This document shows, piece by piece, positions 26,273 through 34,896 of a stretch of 64,000 nucleotides of DNA; position 1 is the stretch's first letter, and each line of letters opens with the position of its first letter. Source of the DNA: Sanguibacter keddieii DSM 10542 (lineage in GTDB: Bacteria; Actinomycetota; Actinomycetes; Actinomycetales; Cellulomonadaceae); contig NC_013521.1 in the NCBI RefSeq assembly GCF_000024925.1, forward strand, positions 1,426,001 to 1,490,000, read 5' to 3'. The notes beneath the pieces are model-generated. The model was not told where the DNA came from, ran no database searches, and saw only the letters and a program-made list of their open reading frames with translations. The position numbers were made by a program, and so were the translations under genes.

Positions 26273-26509
26273 GGTCGTCCTCCCCCCCGTGCGGAGCTCG
26301 TGGTGCGGCGGACCGTCAGCCGGCGTCTGCCCCGGGCGTCCGCCCCCCGCGGTCATGAGTCGTCGACGCTACCGAAGTCTGCGGGGCATGTCGCGGCGAG
26401 CAGCACCGGGTGCCCGGTCGGCATGCCAGCGCCCACGAGCCGTCAGGACCTGACGCCTCGGCCCTCGATGTGATGGGATGTCCGTCGACCGCTTCACGAG
26501 AGGGACCCG

Positions 26510-27118
26510 ATGGCAAAGCTGTACTTCCGGTACGGGGCGATGAACAGCGGCAAGAGCACGGCTCTGCTGCAGGCCGCGTACAACTACGAGGAGCGGGGCC
26601 ACCAGGTCCTCCTCGCGAAGCCGGGCATCGACACCAAGGCCGGCCGGGCGATCCAGTCGCGCCTGGGGTTCGACCGCGACGTCGACTTCATGGTGGGGGA
26701 GGGGCAGGACGCCTACGCCCTGTTCCAGCAGCACCGCGCGCACGTGCAGACCGAGTCGGGCCGGGACGTGAGCTGCCTGCTCGTCGACGAGTCGCAGTTC
26801 CTCTCGGCCGGCCAGGTCAACGACCTGCTGCGCATCGCGACCCTCGACTCGATCCCGGTGATCTGCTACGGCATCCGCACCGACTTCCAGACGGCGGCCT
26901 TCCCTGGCAGCCGGCGCCTCCTCGAGATCGCGCACAGCCTCGAAGAGCTCAAGACCATCTGCCGCTGCGGGCGCAAGGCGATCTTCAACGCGCGGTCCGT
27001 CGACGGCGTCTTCACCTTCGACGGGGCCCAGGTCGCGATCGACGGCGTCGAGGTCGGCTACGAGTCGTTGTGCGCCGCCTGCTACCTCCGCGAGAGCGGC
27101 GGGCACCTCACCCGCTGA
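26510..27118 (+). CDS. tdk: Thymidine kinase
   Basis: 202 residues, type II thymidine kinase. P-loop GAMNSGKS at 9-16, LLVDESQFL as the Walker-B-like acid site, and two Cys pairs (CRCG and CAAC) that bind structural zinc. It phosphorylates thymidine (and deoxyuridine) with ATP in the salvage pathway. GAGAGGGA precedes the ATG. It stands alone, with a hairpin after its stop at 27160-27180. Confidence 0.94.
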   Translation: MAKLYFRYGAMNSGKSTALLQAAYNYEERGHQVLLAKPGIDTKAGRAIQSRLGFDRDVDFMVGEGQDAYALFQQHRAHVQTESGRDVSCLLVDESQFLSAGQVNDLLRIATLDSIPVICYGIRTDFQTAAFPGSRRLLEIAHSLEELKTICRCGRKAIFNARSVDGVFTFDGAQVAIDGVEVGYESLCAACYLRESGGHLTR

Positions 27119-27159
27119 CGGGTCGTGCGCGGCTCGGACGTCTGACCTGCGGTGGCACA

Positions 27160-27180
27160 GCAGGCCCTGGCGTGGCCTGC
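27160..27180 (+). terminator. Hairpin after tdk
   Basis: Perfect 7-base arms GCAGGCC and GGCCTGC with a 7-base loop, 41 bases after the tdk stop and before the next promoter. Confidence 0.4.
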
Positions 27181-27190
27181 GTCACAGTCC

Positions 27191-27196
27191 TACGGT
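27191..27196 (+). promoter_or_regulatory. Candidate leaderless -10 element for the DUF2277 gene
   Basis: TACGGT ends 6 bases before the ATG at 27203. The 6 bases between, GAGGGT, also resemble a ribosome site, so the case is less clean than others. Confidence 0.35.
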
Positions 27197-27202
27197 GAGG
27201 GT

Positions 27203-27532
<330 letters not shown>

Positions 27533-27567
27533 GTCGCGTCGGGGTGGCTGCGGCCTGAACGGTGCCG

Positions 27568-27798
27568 TCAGGTGAAGCGGCGCAGGTTCCGCGGGTGGTT
27601 CTTGGCGACGCGCTCGTTGCCACGCTTGTAGTTCCCGGTCACGGTCGCCATGAGCAGCTGCGGGTCGCCGGTCTCGACGTCTCGCAGGAAGTCGCGGGCG
27701 GCTTCGCCGCGCAGCCGGGCGGCCGTGCGGCCGTGGTGGGTCACGACGACCAGAGCGTCGCCGCGGACGGTGTACTCGAATCCCTCTGCGTCGGCCAT
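27568..27798 (-). CDS. Small conserved actinobacterial protein, unknown function
   Basis: 76 residues, basic at the C-terminus. VVVTHHGRTAARLRGEAARDFL and then MATVTGNYKRGNERVAKNHPRN are, to my recollection, a widely shared pattern among actinomycete small proteins without known function. The Lys/Arg/Asn-rich end might bind nucleic acid (inference). The ATG at 27798 is the natural start for this pattern. It converges on the DUF2277 gene. Confidence 0.65.
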   Translation of the reverse strand: MADAEGFEYTVRGDALVVVTHHGRTAARLRGEAARDFLRDVETGDPQLLMATVTGNYKRGNERVAKNHPRNLRRFT

Positions 27799-27898
27799 CA
27801 GACCAGTCTGTCTGCTGGGCGACGCGAACGGGAGCGTCGAGAGCCCCTGGCCTGCAGGTTCACCCGCACCGCCGTCCGCGTCACCTGACCGGGGCTCG

Positions 27899-28891
27899 TC
27901 ACCAGCGGTCGTGGACGTGGGTCCGGATCGACTGGTCGTAGATCTCCTCGAACCGCGCGAGCTGCTCGTCCGTGAGCGGCGGGAGGTCGGCCGCGGCCGC
28001 GTTGCCCTCCGCCTGGGAGGCGTTCCGTGCACCGGGGATCACCGTCGTCACGCCGGGCTGGTCGAGGATCCACCGCAGCGCGAGCTGCGACGTGGTCGCG
28101 GTCGAGCCCTCGGGCAGGATCGCGGCGACTTCGCGGGCTGCGGCCACCCCCACCTCGAAGGGCACGCCGGCGAAGGTCTCGCCGACGTCGAAGGCGGCGC
28201 CGGCACGGTTGAAGGTGCGGTGGTCGTCGGCCGCGAAGGTCGTCGACTCGTCGTACTTGCCAGACAGCAGGCCGCTCGCGAGCGGCACGCGCGCGATGAT
28301 CGCGACCCCGGCCTCGCGTGCGGCGGGCAGCACCTCTTCGAGGGGCTTGCGACGGAAGGCATTGAGGATGATCTGGACGCTCGCCACGTTCGGGCGCGCG
28401 ATCGCGGTGAGTGCCTCGGCGCAGGTCTCGACCGAGACGCCGTACGCGCCGATCGCACCGTCGGCCACGAGGGTGTCGAGGGCGTCGTAGACCGCGTCGT
28501 CGGAGAACACCGGCGTGGGCGGGCAGTGCAGCTGGACGAGGTCGAGGGTGTCGACACCCAGGTTCCGTCGGCTGCGGTCGGTCCACTCGCGGAACGCGTC
28601 GAGGGTGAAGGCGCTCGGCTCGTGCGGGTCGGCCCGGCGGCCCATCTTGGTGGCGACGCGCACGTCGTCGACGCCGCGCGCGTCGAGGAACGACCCGACG
28701 AGGCGCTCGCTTCGACCGTCGCCGTAGACGTCCGCGGTGTCGAAGAACGTGACGCCCGCGTGGGCGGCGGCGCCGAGCACGCCGTGCGCCGAGCCCTCGG
28801 TGACCTCACCCCAGTCGCCGCCGAGCTGCCAGCAGCCGAGGCCGACGGAGCTGACGGAGAAGGGGAGGCGTGACGCTGTCCTGATGTCCAT
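27899..28891 (-). CDS. Aldo/keto reductase
   Basis: 330 residues, AKR TIM barrel. The catalytic tetrad is visible: D51 and Y56 in FDTADVYGDGR, Lys in VATKMGRR, and His in DLVQLHCPP. GVSVETCAEA and VTTVIPGARNASQ contribute to the NADPH site. It should reduce aldehydes or ketones with NADPH; the substrate is unknown. Leaderless-type promoter upstream. Confidence 0.92.
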   Translation of the reverse strand: MDIRTASRLPFSVSSVGLGCWQLGGDWGEVTEGSAHGVLGAAAHAGVTFFDTADVYGDGRSERLVGSFLDARGVDDVRVATKMGRRADPHEPSAFTLDAFREWTDRSRRNLGVDTLDLVQLHCPPTPVFSDDAVYDALDTLVADGAIGAYGVSVETCAEALTAIARPNVASVQIILNAFRRKPLEEVLPAAREAGVAIIARVPLASGLLSGKYDESTTFAADDHRTFNRAGAAFDVGETFAGVPFEVGVAAAREVAAILPEGSTATTSQLALRWILDQPGVTTVIPGARNASQAEGNAAAADLPPLTDEQLARFEEIYDQSIRTHVHDRW

Positions 28892-28897
28892 CGCCCC

Positions 28898-28903
28898 AGC
28901 CTA
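28898..28903 (-). promoter_or_regulatory. Candidate leaderless -10 element for the aldo/keto reductase
   Basis: Minus-strand TAGGCT ends 6 bases before the ATG at 28891. No ribosome site. Confidence 0.45.
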
Positions 28904-28915
28904 GGGGGTGCGAGG

Positions 28916-29950
28916 TCAGCGGGCCCGGTGACGGTCGCGGAGGTGCTCCCGCCAGGTCTGGGTGGCCATCCCCACGAACAGCGCCACCGCGACGCACCGC
29001 CAGACGACGCCCCACGTCCCGGTCCCGTCGTCGAGGACCGCCGTGACCGCGTTGTACCCGCAGAGCCCGGCGAATGCCGTGTAGAACCACGCCGTCGCGA
29101 GCCTCTGCCGCCGCCTGGGTGCCGGTGAGTCGTCGAGCAGCTCGAGGGCGTACACCTCGGGGGAGCCGAACTCGTCGTGCGGGTGCGGTGCGCCGCTGTC
29201 CTCCCAGTGAGCGCGGGCGTCGGCGACCTGGTGCCGGACGGTCGCGCGAGATTGGTAGTAGCGGCCGCGAAGGAGACCGCCGAGGCGCTCGAACCATGCG
29301 TCTGCGGGGAGGTCGCGCGACGTGTCCTCGGCCGATGCCGGGGGTTTGAGGTTGACCGCGACGACGGTGAGGGCGACGCCGAACGCGAGGACGACGAGCA
29401 CCGGCACGTCGACGAGCGGGTCGCGGTCGCGGAGCGACACCGCGACGGTCGACGACGCGACGATGCCGAGCGCACCGGCAGTCCACCAGCCCCAGCCGCG
29501 TCGCAGCAGCCCGGCTCGGCGGTCGAGGAGGCCCCAGAGGATCGCGACCCACGAGAGCAGGACGCCGGCGAAGAGCGCGACGTGCGCGGGAGACGCGGGT
29601 GCGGTCCAGCCGGAGGTGAGCAGCAGGGTGATGCCCACGACCGTGACGCTCGCCCCGGCGGTCAGCAGGAGGAGGGTCCAGCGGCTGCGCGGCGTGCCGC
29701 CCGCGAGGTCGACGCTGGCGCGGTCCTCGACCGGTACGCGGTCGCGGACGACCTCGTGCGCGTAGGTGTCAGCGTCGCCGAAGAGCTCGACGGCCGGTCG
29801 TCCGGACTCGAGGCACGCGGTGCGGGCGTCGGCGACGGCCTCGTCGGCCGTCCCTGCGGGAACTGCGCCGTCGAGCCCCAGGCGAAGCCGCAGCCGGTCA
29901 CCCCACGCCTGGTCGTCGGCGCTGGGCCACTGTGTCGTCGTGTCGGTCAT
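28916..29950 (-). CDS. Multi-pass membrane protein partnered with PadR
   Basis: 344 residues. Two similar soluble segments, one N-terminal (AVELFGDADTYAHEVV) and one near residue 250 (DEFGSPEVYALELLDD), resemble the HAAS/DUF1700-like helical domain that sits beside PadR regulators; each is followed by a group of membrane helices (about six in total). The function is unknown. Its ATG overlaps the PadR stop by 4 bases, the regular arrangement for PadR-controlled membrane proteins, so PadR probably controls both. Confidence 0.7.
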   Translation of the reverse strand: MTDTTTQWPSADDQAWGDRLRLRLGLDGAVPAGTADEAVADARTACLESGRPAVELFGDADTYAHEVVRDRVPVEDRASVDLAGGTPRSRWTLLLLTAGASVTVVGITLLLTSGWTAPASPAHVALFAGVLLSWVAILWGLLDRRAGLLRRGWGWWTAGALGIVASSTVAVSLRDRDPLVDVPVLVVLAFGVALTVVAVNLKPPASAEDTSRDLPADAWFERLGGLLRGRYYQSRATVRHQVADARAHWEDSGAPHPHDEFGSPEVYALELLDDSPAPRRRQRLATAWFYTAFAGLCGYNAVTAVLDDGTGTWGVVWRCVAVALFVGMATQTWREHLRDRHRAR

Positions 29951-30333
29951 GGCAGGTCTCCCGCGGAGATCGTGGTCGGTGAGGAGGATGTGGCCGGGGT
30001 GTCCGGCGCGTCGAGCAGACCGGCGACGGTCTGGGCGAACGGCCCCCACCCGTCGCGCAGCGACTCGAGGTGGGCTCGACCGTCAGGGGTCAGCGTGAAG
30101 ACCTTGCGTCCCGGCCCGCCCTCGCCCTCACGCCACTCGGCGGTGACGGCTCCGTCGCGCTCGAGCCGGTTGAGCACCGGGTACAGCGCACCGCCCTTGA
30201 TGGGGCCGAGGCCTGCGGCCTGCAGCTGCTGCACCACGGCGTACCCGTGCGCGCTGCCCCGGGCGAGCACCGCGAGGGCGCAGGTGCCGAGGAGCCCGCG
30301 CAGCCACTCCCCGGTGAGGTCGATGTCGTCCAT
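29947..30333 (-). CDS. PadR-family transcriptional regulator
   Basis: 128 residues. LRGLLGTCALAVLARGSAHGYAVVQQL and GPIKGGALYPVLNRLERDGAVTAEW form the winged helix of PadR proteins, followed by GRKVFTLTPDGRAHL and a short helical tail. PadR proteins repress stress or efflux genes and are released by small ligands. A start at 30369 is possible but would lie inside the upstream palindrome, so the ATG at 30333 is preferred. First gene of a two-gene operon. Confidence 0.87.
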   Translation of the reverse strand: MDDIDLTGEWLRGLLGTCALAVLARGSAHGYAVVQQLQAAGLGPIKGGALYPVLNRLERDGAVTAEWREGEGGPGRKVFTLTPDGRAHLESLRDGWGPFAQTVAGLLDAPDTPATSSSPTTISAGDLP

Positions 30334-30350
30334 GCGCTCATCGTGACACG

Positions 30351-30374
30351 GACTAGTCGGAATATCCACTAGTC
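30351..30374. promoter_or_regulatory. Candidate PadR operator
   Basis: Perfect 7-base arms GACTAGT and ACTAGTC separated by 10 AT-richer bases, 18 bases upstream of the PadR ATG. ACTAGT is itself a palindrome. Confidence 0.6.
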
Positions 30375-30473
30375 GTCTGCCTGGATCGTCCGCAGGTACC
30401 AGCCACGGCTCATGGGCTTGGTCGATGCCGCGAGGTCTGCCTGCATGGCCAGGTCCTGTGGGAAGGTGGCCTC

Positions 30474-30695
30474 ATGGGGACGACGACGCCGGACAGCGGC
30501 ACACGGTTCAAGGTGATCATCGCGGGAGCTCTCGCGCTCTTCGTGTGGCAGGCGGTCTCGCTGCTCACCACCGACCGCATCGCCGGTCCGCTGCTCAGCA
30601 TGACGGGCATGGTCCTCGTCGTGTGCGCCTGCGCACAGAGCCTGCGGAAGCGGTCGAGTGCACGGGACGACAGGCCCGCTGCAGACCGTCCCTGA
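30474..30695 (+). CDS. Small membrane protein, unknown function
   Basis: 73 residues with two hydrophobic helices at about 14-31 and 41-54 and a basic, polar C-terminus. Not recognised. It begins about 100 bases from the PadR palindrome on the opposite strand, so it may share that control region. GGAAGGTGG lies just before the ATG. Confidence 0.5.
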   Translation: MGTTTPDSGTRFKVIIAGALALFVWQAVSLLTTDRIAGPLLSMTGMVLVVCACAQSLRKRSSARDDRPAADRP

Positions 30696-30721
30696 GGAAC
30701 GGGACCAACGCGAGCACGAGC

Positions 30722-30727
30722 TAGCCT
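30722..30727 (+). promoter_or_regulatory. Candidate leaderless -10 element for the small kinase gene
   Basis: TAGCCT ends 7 bases before the GTG at 30735; no ribosome site. Confidence 0.4.
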
Positions 30728-30734
30728 TACGGGC

Positions 30735-31238
30735 GTGGGCTTACGGAACTTCCTCGTCGAGGGTGTGTCAGGCACTGGCAAGACTGCGGTCTGCGACGAG
30801 CTGCAGCGGCGGGGCTTCCACGCTGTCCACGGCGACCGTGAGCTGGCCTACCGAGGCGATCCGGTCACGGGCGACCCCACGGTCGACGGAGGCCACGAGC
30901 ACCACCTCTGGGACGTGGACGCGGTCCGAGCCCTGATCGCGGACCAGACCCGTCCGGTGACGTACCTCTGCGGTGGGTCCCGGAACTTCGCGCAGTTCGT
31001 CGCCGATCTCGACGCGGTCTTCGTCCTCGACGTCGATGTCGAGACCCTTGTCCAGCGCCTCGACCAGCGTCCCATGGACGAGTGGGGTCACCGGCCCGAG
31101 GAGCGTCAGCTGGTCCTCCGGCTCCATGCGACTCGAGAGGACGTCCCGCGCGACGGGATCGTCATCGATGCGACAGGGCCGCTGGCCGACGTCGTCGACA
31201 CCATCCTGCGTCTGAGCGTGCAGGATCCCCGGCGGTAG
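30735..31238 (+). CDS. P-loop nucleotide kinase-like protein (AAA_18 type)
   Basis: 167 residues. The P-loop GVSGTGKT lies at about 10-17, then HGDRELAYRGDP, GGSRNFAQF and a lid-like Arg/Glu-rich stretch. The shape is that of a small adenylate-kinase-like phosphotransferase. Substrate unknown; nucleosides, sugars or shikimate-like metabolites are possible. It converges on the GrpB-like gene. Confidence 0.75.
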   Translation: MGLRNFLVEGVSGTGKTAVCDELQRRGFHAVHGDRELAYRGDPVTGDPTVDGGHEHHLWDVDAVRALIADQTRPVTYLCGGSRNFAQFVADLDAVFVLDVDVETLVQRLDQRPMDEWGHRPEERQLVLRLHATREDVPRDGIVIDATGPLADVVDTILRLSVQDPRR

Positions 31239-31247
31239 ATCTCCCGG

Positions 31248-31853
31248 TCAGCGGCGAGGCGTCGCCTGCCAGCGGTCGAGCTCCCCTTGGACGCGGTCGA
31301 AGTAGGCCGTCTTCGCCCGGGTGTACTCGTCGTAGTCGGGCTTGCCTGCGTTCGCAGCACTGAGCTCGTGCTTCGTCGCCTGGTAGAGCTCGCGTTCCTC
31401 CGGGTGGGCGCGGAGCCAGTCTCGGAAACGGGTCGTGTACAGGCCCCACGGCGAGTCGGCGCGCCTGATGTGGAGGACGATCGAGGGTGCCGAGCTGACG
31501 AAGAGCGACTTCTCCCAGACGGCATCCTCGACCTCCACCGGACCACGGGGGATGTCGCGGTAGACACCCGGGGAGTCGGCCCGCGATCCTCGAGCCCGGC
31601 GAAAGCCCAGGTCCGCGAGCCTCTCGGCAACATCCTCGTCTGACGGGAGGGGAAGGATCCTCACCTGGAGGTCGATGGTGGGCTTCGCATCGAGGCCTGG
31701 GACAGATGTCGATCCGATGTGGTCGTAGAGAGCACCGGAGGCGCCAGGGAGGTCGACGAGGCGGAGCTGGATGTCAGCGAGGACCTCGGCAGCCCGGACC
31801 GGCCACGTGTCGTCGTAGCGAGCAAGGCGTGCGGGGTTGTCGGGGGCTGTCAT
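31248..31853 (-). CDS. GrpB/UPF0157 family protein
   Basis: 201 residues. DHIGSTSVPGLDAKPTIDL is the GrpB signature, a nucleotidyltransferase-fold active site with GS and paired acids (D and D in AKPTIDLQV). In some organisms the domain is fused to dephospho-CoA kinase. Enzymatic activity is not known for stand-alone members. It follows the GyrI-like gene by 3 bases on the same strand and is probably co-transcribed. Confidence 0.85.
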   Translation of the reverse strand: MTAPDNPARLARYDDTWPVRAAEVLADIQLRLVDLPGASGALYDHIGSTSVPGLDAKPTIDLQVRILPLPSDEDVAERLADLGFRRARGSRADSPGVYRDIPRGPVEVEDAVWEKSLFVSSAPSIVLHIRRADSPWGLYTTRFRDWLRAHPEERELYQATKHELSAANAGKPDYDEYTRAKTAYFDRVQGELDRWQATPRR

Positions 31854-31856
31854 GTC

Positions 31857-32303
31857 TCACCGTGCGTCGACGATGTGTCGGACCGGCACGAGGCAGTCGA
31901 CCTCGCCCTCGCGGCGGTAGTGCTCGATGTGCGGCCGCGAGGTGTCGTGGTCGGCGTGCGCGAAGAGCTCGTCGAAGGCCGGGCCGATCTGCCCGTAGAT
32001 CTCGGGTGCCGTCCCGCGCAGGCGTAGCCGGAGGTAGGTGCCTCCGGGGATGACGGTCTCGTCGAGGTCGAGCGGGTTGTCGTCGTCCCGGTCGAGACGG
32101 ACGGACGACAGCCGGTACACCCCGTCGTAGACCAGCCCCATCATCGCGCGTCCCTGCAGCGAGTCGAACTCCCCCTCGAAAGCGGGCCAGGCCGCTTGCA
32201 CCGTCACCAGGTCACCCGGCACGTCGCGACTCAGGGCCGAGGCGTCCTCGCGTTCCACGACGTCGATCCGGCCGAGCTCGTGCACCACGGGGTAGTCCGT
32301 CAT
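31857..32303 (-). CDS. GyrI-like/AraC effector-binding-domain protein
   Basis: 148 residues, stand-alone effector-binding domain. RLSSVRLDRDD, TYLRLRLRGTAPEIYGQIGPAFDELFAHAD and HIEHYRREGEVDCLVPV match the GyrI/SOUL-like fold that binds small hydrophobic ligands; family members protect gyrase or bind drugs. No DNA-binding domain is attached. The gene seems leaderless, and GrpB-like follows directly. Confidence 0.72.
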   Translation of the reverse strand: MTDYPVVHELGRIDVVEREDASALSRDVPGDLVTVQAAWPAFEGEFDSLQGRAMMGLVYDGVYRLSSVRLDRDDDNPLDLDETVIPGGTYLRLRLRGTAPEIYGQIGPAFDELFAHADHDTSRPHIEHYRREGEVDCLVPVRHIVDAR

Positions 32304-32310
32304 GCCTGCC

Positions 32311-32316
32311 ACCGTA
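32311..32316 (-). promoter_or_regulatory. Candidate leaderless -10 element for the GyrI-like gene
   Basis: Minus-strand TACGGT ends 7 bases before the ATG at 32303. Confidence 0.4.
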
Positions 32317-32337
32317 CGGGGGTGGGAGGATGTGCGG

Positions 32338-32757
32338 GTGGATCTGGACCTGTACACGCTCGTGAGCGAGCCGCCGACCCTGGACGACTACCTGCGGCTG
32401 CGGGAGGTGTCCGGGCTCACGCCGAAGCGTGCGGACCAGGCCGGACCTGCGCTGGCGAACAGCTGGGCGTGGCGGTCCGTCCGGACGCGTGACGGGGAGA
32501 CCGTCGCGATGGGACGCCTCGTCGGTGACGGTGGCTGGTACTTCCTCGTGGCCGACATGGCGACGCTGCCCGACCACCAGCAGCGCGGGCTGGGCCGGGC
32601 GGTCCTCACGGACCTGCTCGACGAGATCCGCGACCGGGCACCGGAAGGCGCCTTCGTGACCCTCATGGCCGACCTGCCCGGTCAGCGGCTCTACGAGCAG
32701 CTGGGCTTCGAGCGACCGACCAACGGGTCGATCACCATGTCGCAGCGGCTCCGCTGA
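32338..32757 (+). CDS. GNAT-family N-acetyltransferase
   Basis: 139 residues. DMATLPDHQQRGLGRAVLTDLL is the acetyl-CoA pyrophosphate-binding motif A, and LPGQRLYEQLGFERP is motif B. Acceptor unknown. GGAGGA lies 7 bases before the GTG at 32338, which sets the start over an upstream ATG at 32302. Divergent from the GyrI-like gene with a very short shared promoter region. Confidence 0.88.
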   Translation: MDLDLYTLVSEPPTLDDYLRLREVSGLTPKRADQAGPALANSWAWRSVRTRDGETVAMGRLVGDGGWYFLVADMATLPDHQQRGLGRAVLTDLLDEIRDRAPEGAFVTLMADLPGQRLYEQLGFERPTNGSITMSQRLR

Positions 32758-32796
32758 TCCTTCTCCAGCCCTGCCGACGACCGGTCGCCTCAGACG

Positions 32797-34158
32797 TCAG
32801 CTGCGCTCGTCGTCCGTGAGCAGCCCCGCTCCGGGGGTCGCGGCGGGGACGGCGGCCACGAGAGCGTGCTCGCGCACCTCGGTGCGCTGCTCCGCAGCGC
32901 TGCCCGGCGTGAGGTCGTCGCCGCCGTCGACGTCCTCGGAACCACGCTCACGACGCTCGATCACGACGTTGACCACCCCGAGCAGCACGAGCACCACCGC
33001 GGCGACCACCGGGATCGACATCGCGGCGGTGACCGAGACGCGCTCGGCGACGGCGCCCGTGCTGGCCGAGGACAGCGCCTGGGCGAGCGTCAGGGCCGAG
33101 GCGAGCATCGTCATCGTCGTGGTCGAGCGGCCCACGGGGCTGCGGTTCCCGGCGAGCGAGAAGATGGTCACGAGGGCCGGGCCCACGCCCAGGCCCATGA
33201 CGAGCAGCGCGACGACCATCGCCGGGCGCCCGTCGAGCGCGGTGTAGGCGACCGAGCCGACCACCATCACGGCGGAGAAGGCGACCCAGCGCCAGCGGTG
33301 CGCGAAGCCCAGCGGCAGTGCGGCGGCCGCGAGGGCGAGCACGGCCGAGCCGATGCCCATCATCCCGTAGAGCAGCCCCGCCTGGGACCCCTCGCCGCGA
33401 GCCTCCATGAAGGCCGTGAGCGAGGTGAGGACCCCACCGAAGAAGAACCCGACCGCGAAGGTCGCTGCGACGAGCACCATGACGCGCGGGCTCAGCACCG
33501 CCGAGAACGGTGCGCGCTCGGGCGTCTCGTCCGCCTCGGAGCTCGCAGCCCGCGCGGTGGGGTGCAGGGCGAAGGCCGTGACGAACACGAGGCTCAGGAC
33601 GGCCGCGATCGCGATCGGTGCCCAGGGGGCGAGGAACGACGCGAAGATGCCGACGAGGAACGGGCCGATGACGAAGGCCGTCTCGTCCGCCGCGGACTCG
33701 TAGGACATGGCGCGGGCGTAGGTGCGGGTGCGCTGCTCGGGGAGCAGCCTGTCGCGGATGATCGCGATGACGCGGCTGCGGCTCATGGCGGCGGCCTGCG
33801 GTGCGCTGAGCCCGATGAGCGCGGCGAGCGTCATCACCAGGGCCGTCGGGGCGCCGGCGAGGACCACGAGCGGGAAGGCCGCTAGCAGGACGCCGTTGAC
33901 CAGCCCGACGGGGACCAGCACCCGGCGCTGGCCGAACCTGTCGACCACGTCGCCGATCACCGGTCCGGCGACGACCACGCCGATGCCGACGGCGGCCGAG
34001 GCGAGCCCGCCGAGGGCCACCGAGCCGTGCACGTGGGTGACGAGGGTCAGCACGCCGACGACCATCATGGCGAAGGGGAGCCTGGCGACGAACGCGACCG
34101 GGAAGTACCACCGGCCAGTGTGCTGGATCAGGGTGAGGGGTGATGTCTGCTGTGCCAC
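32797..34158 (-). CDS. MFS transporter (drug-efflux type)
   Basis: 453 residues with twelve predicted helices; the loop GDVVDRFGQRRVLVPVG between helices 2 and 3 is the MFS motif A. The protein resembles actinomycete efflux pumps of the 12-helix group. The C-terminal 60 residues are acidic and cytoplasmic. I chose the GTG at 34158 because GGAGG stands 5 bases before it; an in-frame GTG at 34212 is less likely. A hairpin and a small overlapping reading frame lie in its leader and may control translation. Confidence 0.82.
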   Translation of the reverse strand: MAQQTSPLTLIQHTGRWYFPVAFVARLPFAMMVVGVLTLVTHVHGSVALGGLASAAVGIGVVVAGPVIGDVVDRFGQRRVLVPVGLVNGVLLAAFPLVVLAGAPTALVMTLAALIGLSAPQAAAMSRSRVIAIIRDRLLPEQRTRTYARAMSYESAADETAFVIGPFLVGIFASFLAPWAPIAIAAVLSLVFVTAFALHPTARAASSEADETPERAPFSAVLSPRVMVLVAATFAVGFFFGGVLTSLTAFMEARGEGSQAGLLYGMMGIGSAVLALAAAALPLGFAHRWRWVAFSAVMVVGSVAYTALDGRPAMVVALLVMGLGVGPALVTIFSLAGNRSPVGRSTTTMTMLASALTLAQALSSASTGAVAERVSVTAAMSIPVVAAVVLVLLGVVNVVIERRERGSEDVDGGDDLTPGSAAEQRTEVREHALVAAVPAATPGAGLLTDDERS

Positions 34159-34214
34159 GAGAGCCTCCACGGCAGCTGGGTGCCGCCTTGCTCCGTCAGC
34201 AGGTAGTTGCACAT
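34128..34214 (-). CDS. Possible 28-residue leader peptide overlapping the MFS start
   Basis: ATG at 34214 opens MCNYLLTEQGGTQLPWR and continues to a TGA at 34128, 30 bases past the MFS start in another frame. Ribosomes translating it would melt the hairpin at 34170-34185 and cover or expose the MFS ribosome site, the logic of translational attenuation for drug pumps. No clear ribosome site precedes it, so coding is uncertain. Confidence 0.3.
   Translation of the reverse strand: MCNYLLTEQGGTQLPWRLSWHSRHHPSP
34170..34185 (-). promoter_or_regulatory. Hairpin next to the MFS ribosome site
   Basis: CGGCA and TGCCG arms with a 6-base loop lie directly upstream of GGAGG of the MFS gene. Confidence 0.3.
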
Positions 34215-34277
34215 CGGACCGTCACGAGCCCGCAGGCCCGGGTGCTCGACCAGGAGGACCTGGGAGCGCCGCAGAAA

Positions 34278-34283
34278 ACGATA
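34278..34283 (-). promoter_or_regulatory. Candidate -10 element for the MFS gene
   Basis: Minus-strand TATCGT in the only AT-rich patch upstream; it would give a leader of about 110 bases, long for this genome. Confidence 0.35.
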
Positions 34284-34319
34284 GCACCAGCACGCCCGTC
34301 CGGGAGGGTGAGTCCTGTC

Positions 34320-34895
34320 TCAGATCTCCCGGTGCATCACGTGCAGCCCGACGAACCCTGCAGTCGGGTGCGCGAAGGCGGCCGGGACCGTCGTGAGGAC
34401 GTCGAAGCCGAGCGACTGCCAGAGCCGGACGGCCGCCTCGTTGGTCTCGACGACGGCGTTGAACTGCATGGCCCGGAACCCGTCGGTCCGGGCGCTGTCG
34501 ACGGTCGCCTCGGCGAGGGCGCGTCCGACGCCGCGGCCGGCCGCGTCACCGGACACCACGAAGCTGGCGTTCGCGACGTGCGAGCCGGCACCCGGGTGGT
34601 TGGGCAGGTACTTGGCGGTCCCGAGGACCCGACCGTCGGTCGGGTCCTCGGCGACGAGCACCTGGACGTGCGGGACGCCGGTCCACGCGGCCCGGGCCTC
34701 GGCCTCGCTGATGTCCCGCGGGTACGTGTACGTCTCGCCCGCGCGGAACACCGGTTCGAGGGCCTGCCAGATCTCCGGCCAGTCCGCGTCGGTCGCCGCG
34801 CGCACCAGGACCGGCAGACGGTCCTCGGTGGTCAGCGTGGCGTCAGTGGTCACCTGGGCGTCGGTGATCGGTCCGACCTCGTGCAGCGTGCTCAT
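34320..34895 (-). CDS. GNAT-family N-acetyltransferase
   Basis: 191 residues. VRAATDADWPEIWQALEPVF opens the domain, FVVSGDAAGRGVGRALAEATVD is the acetyl-CoA motif and NEAAVRLWQSLGFDVLTTVP follows. This is the phosphinothricin/YhhY-like group with unknown acceptor. It begins 1 base after the mqo stop on the same strand, so it is almost surely translated from the mqo transcript. Confidence 0.88.
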   Translation of the reverse strand: MSTLHEVGPITDAQVTTDATLTTEDRLPVLVRAATDADWPEIWQALEPVFRAGETYTYPRDISEAEARAAWTGVPHVQVLVAEDPTDGRVLGTAKYLPNHPGAGSHVANASFVVSGDAAGRGVGRALAEATVDSARTDGFRAMQFNAVVETNEAAVRLWQSLGFDVLTTVPAAFAHPTAGFVGLHVMHREI

Positions 34896-34896
34896 G

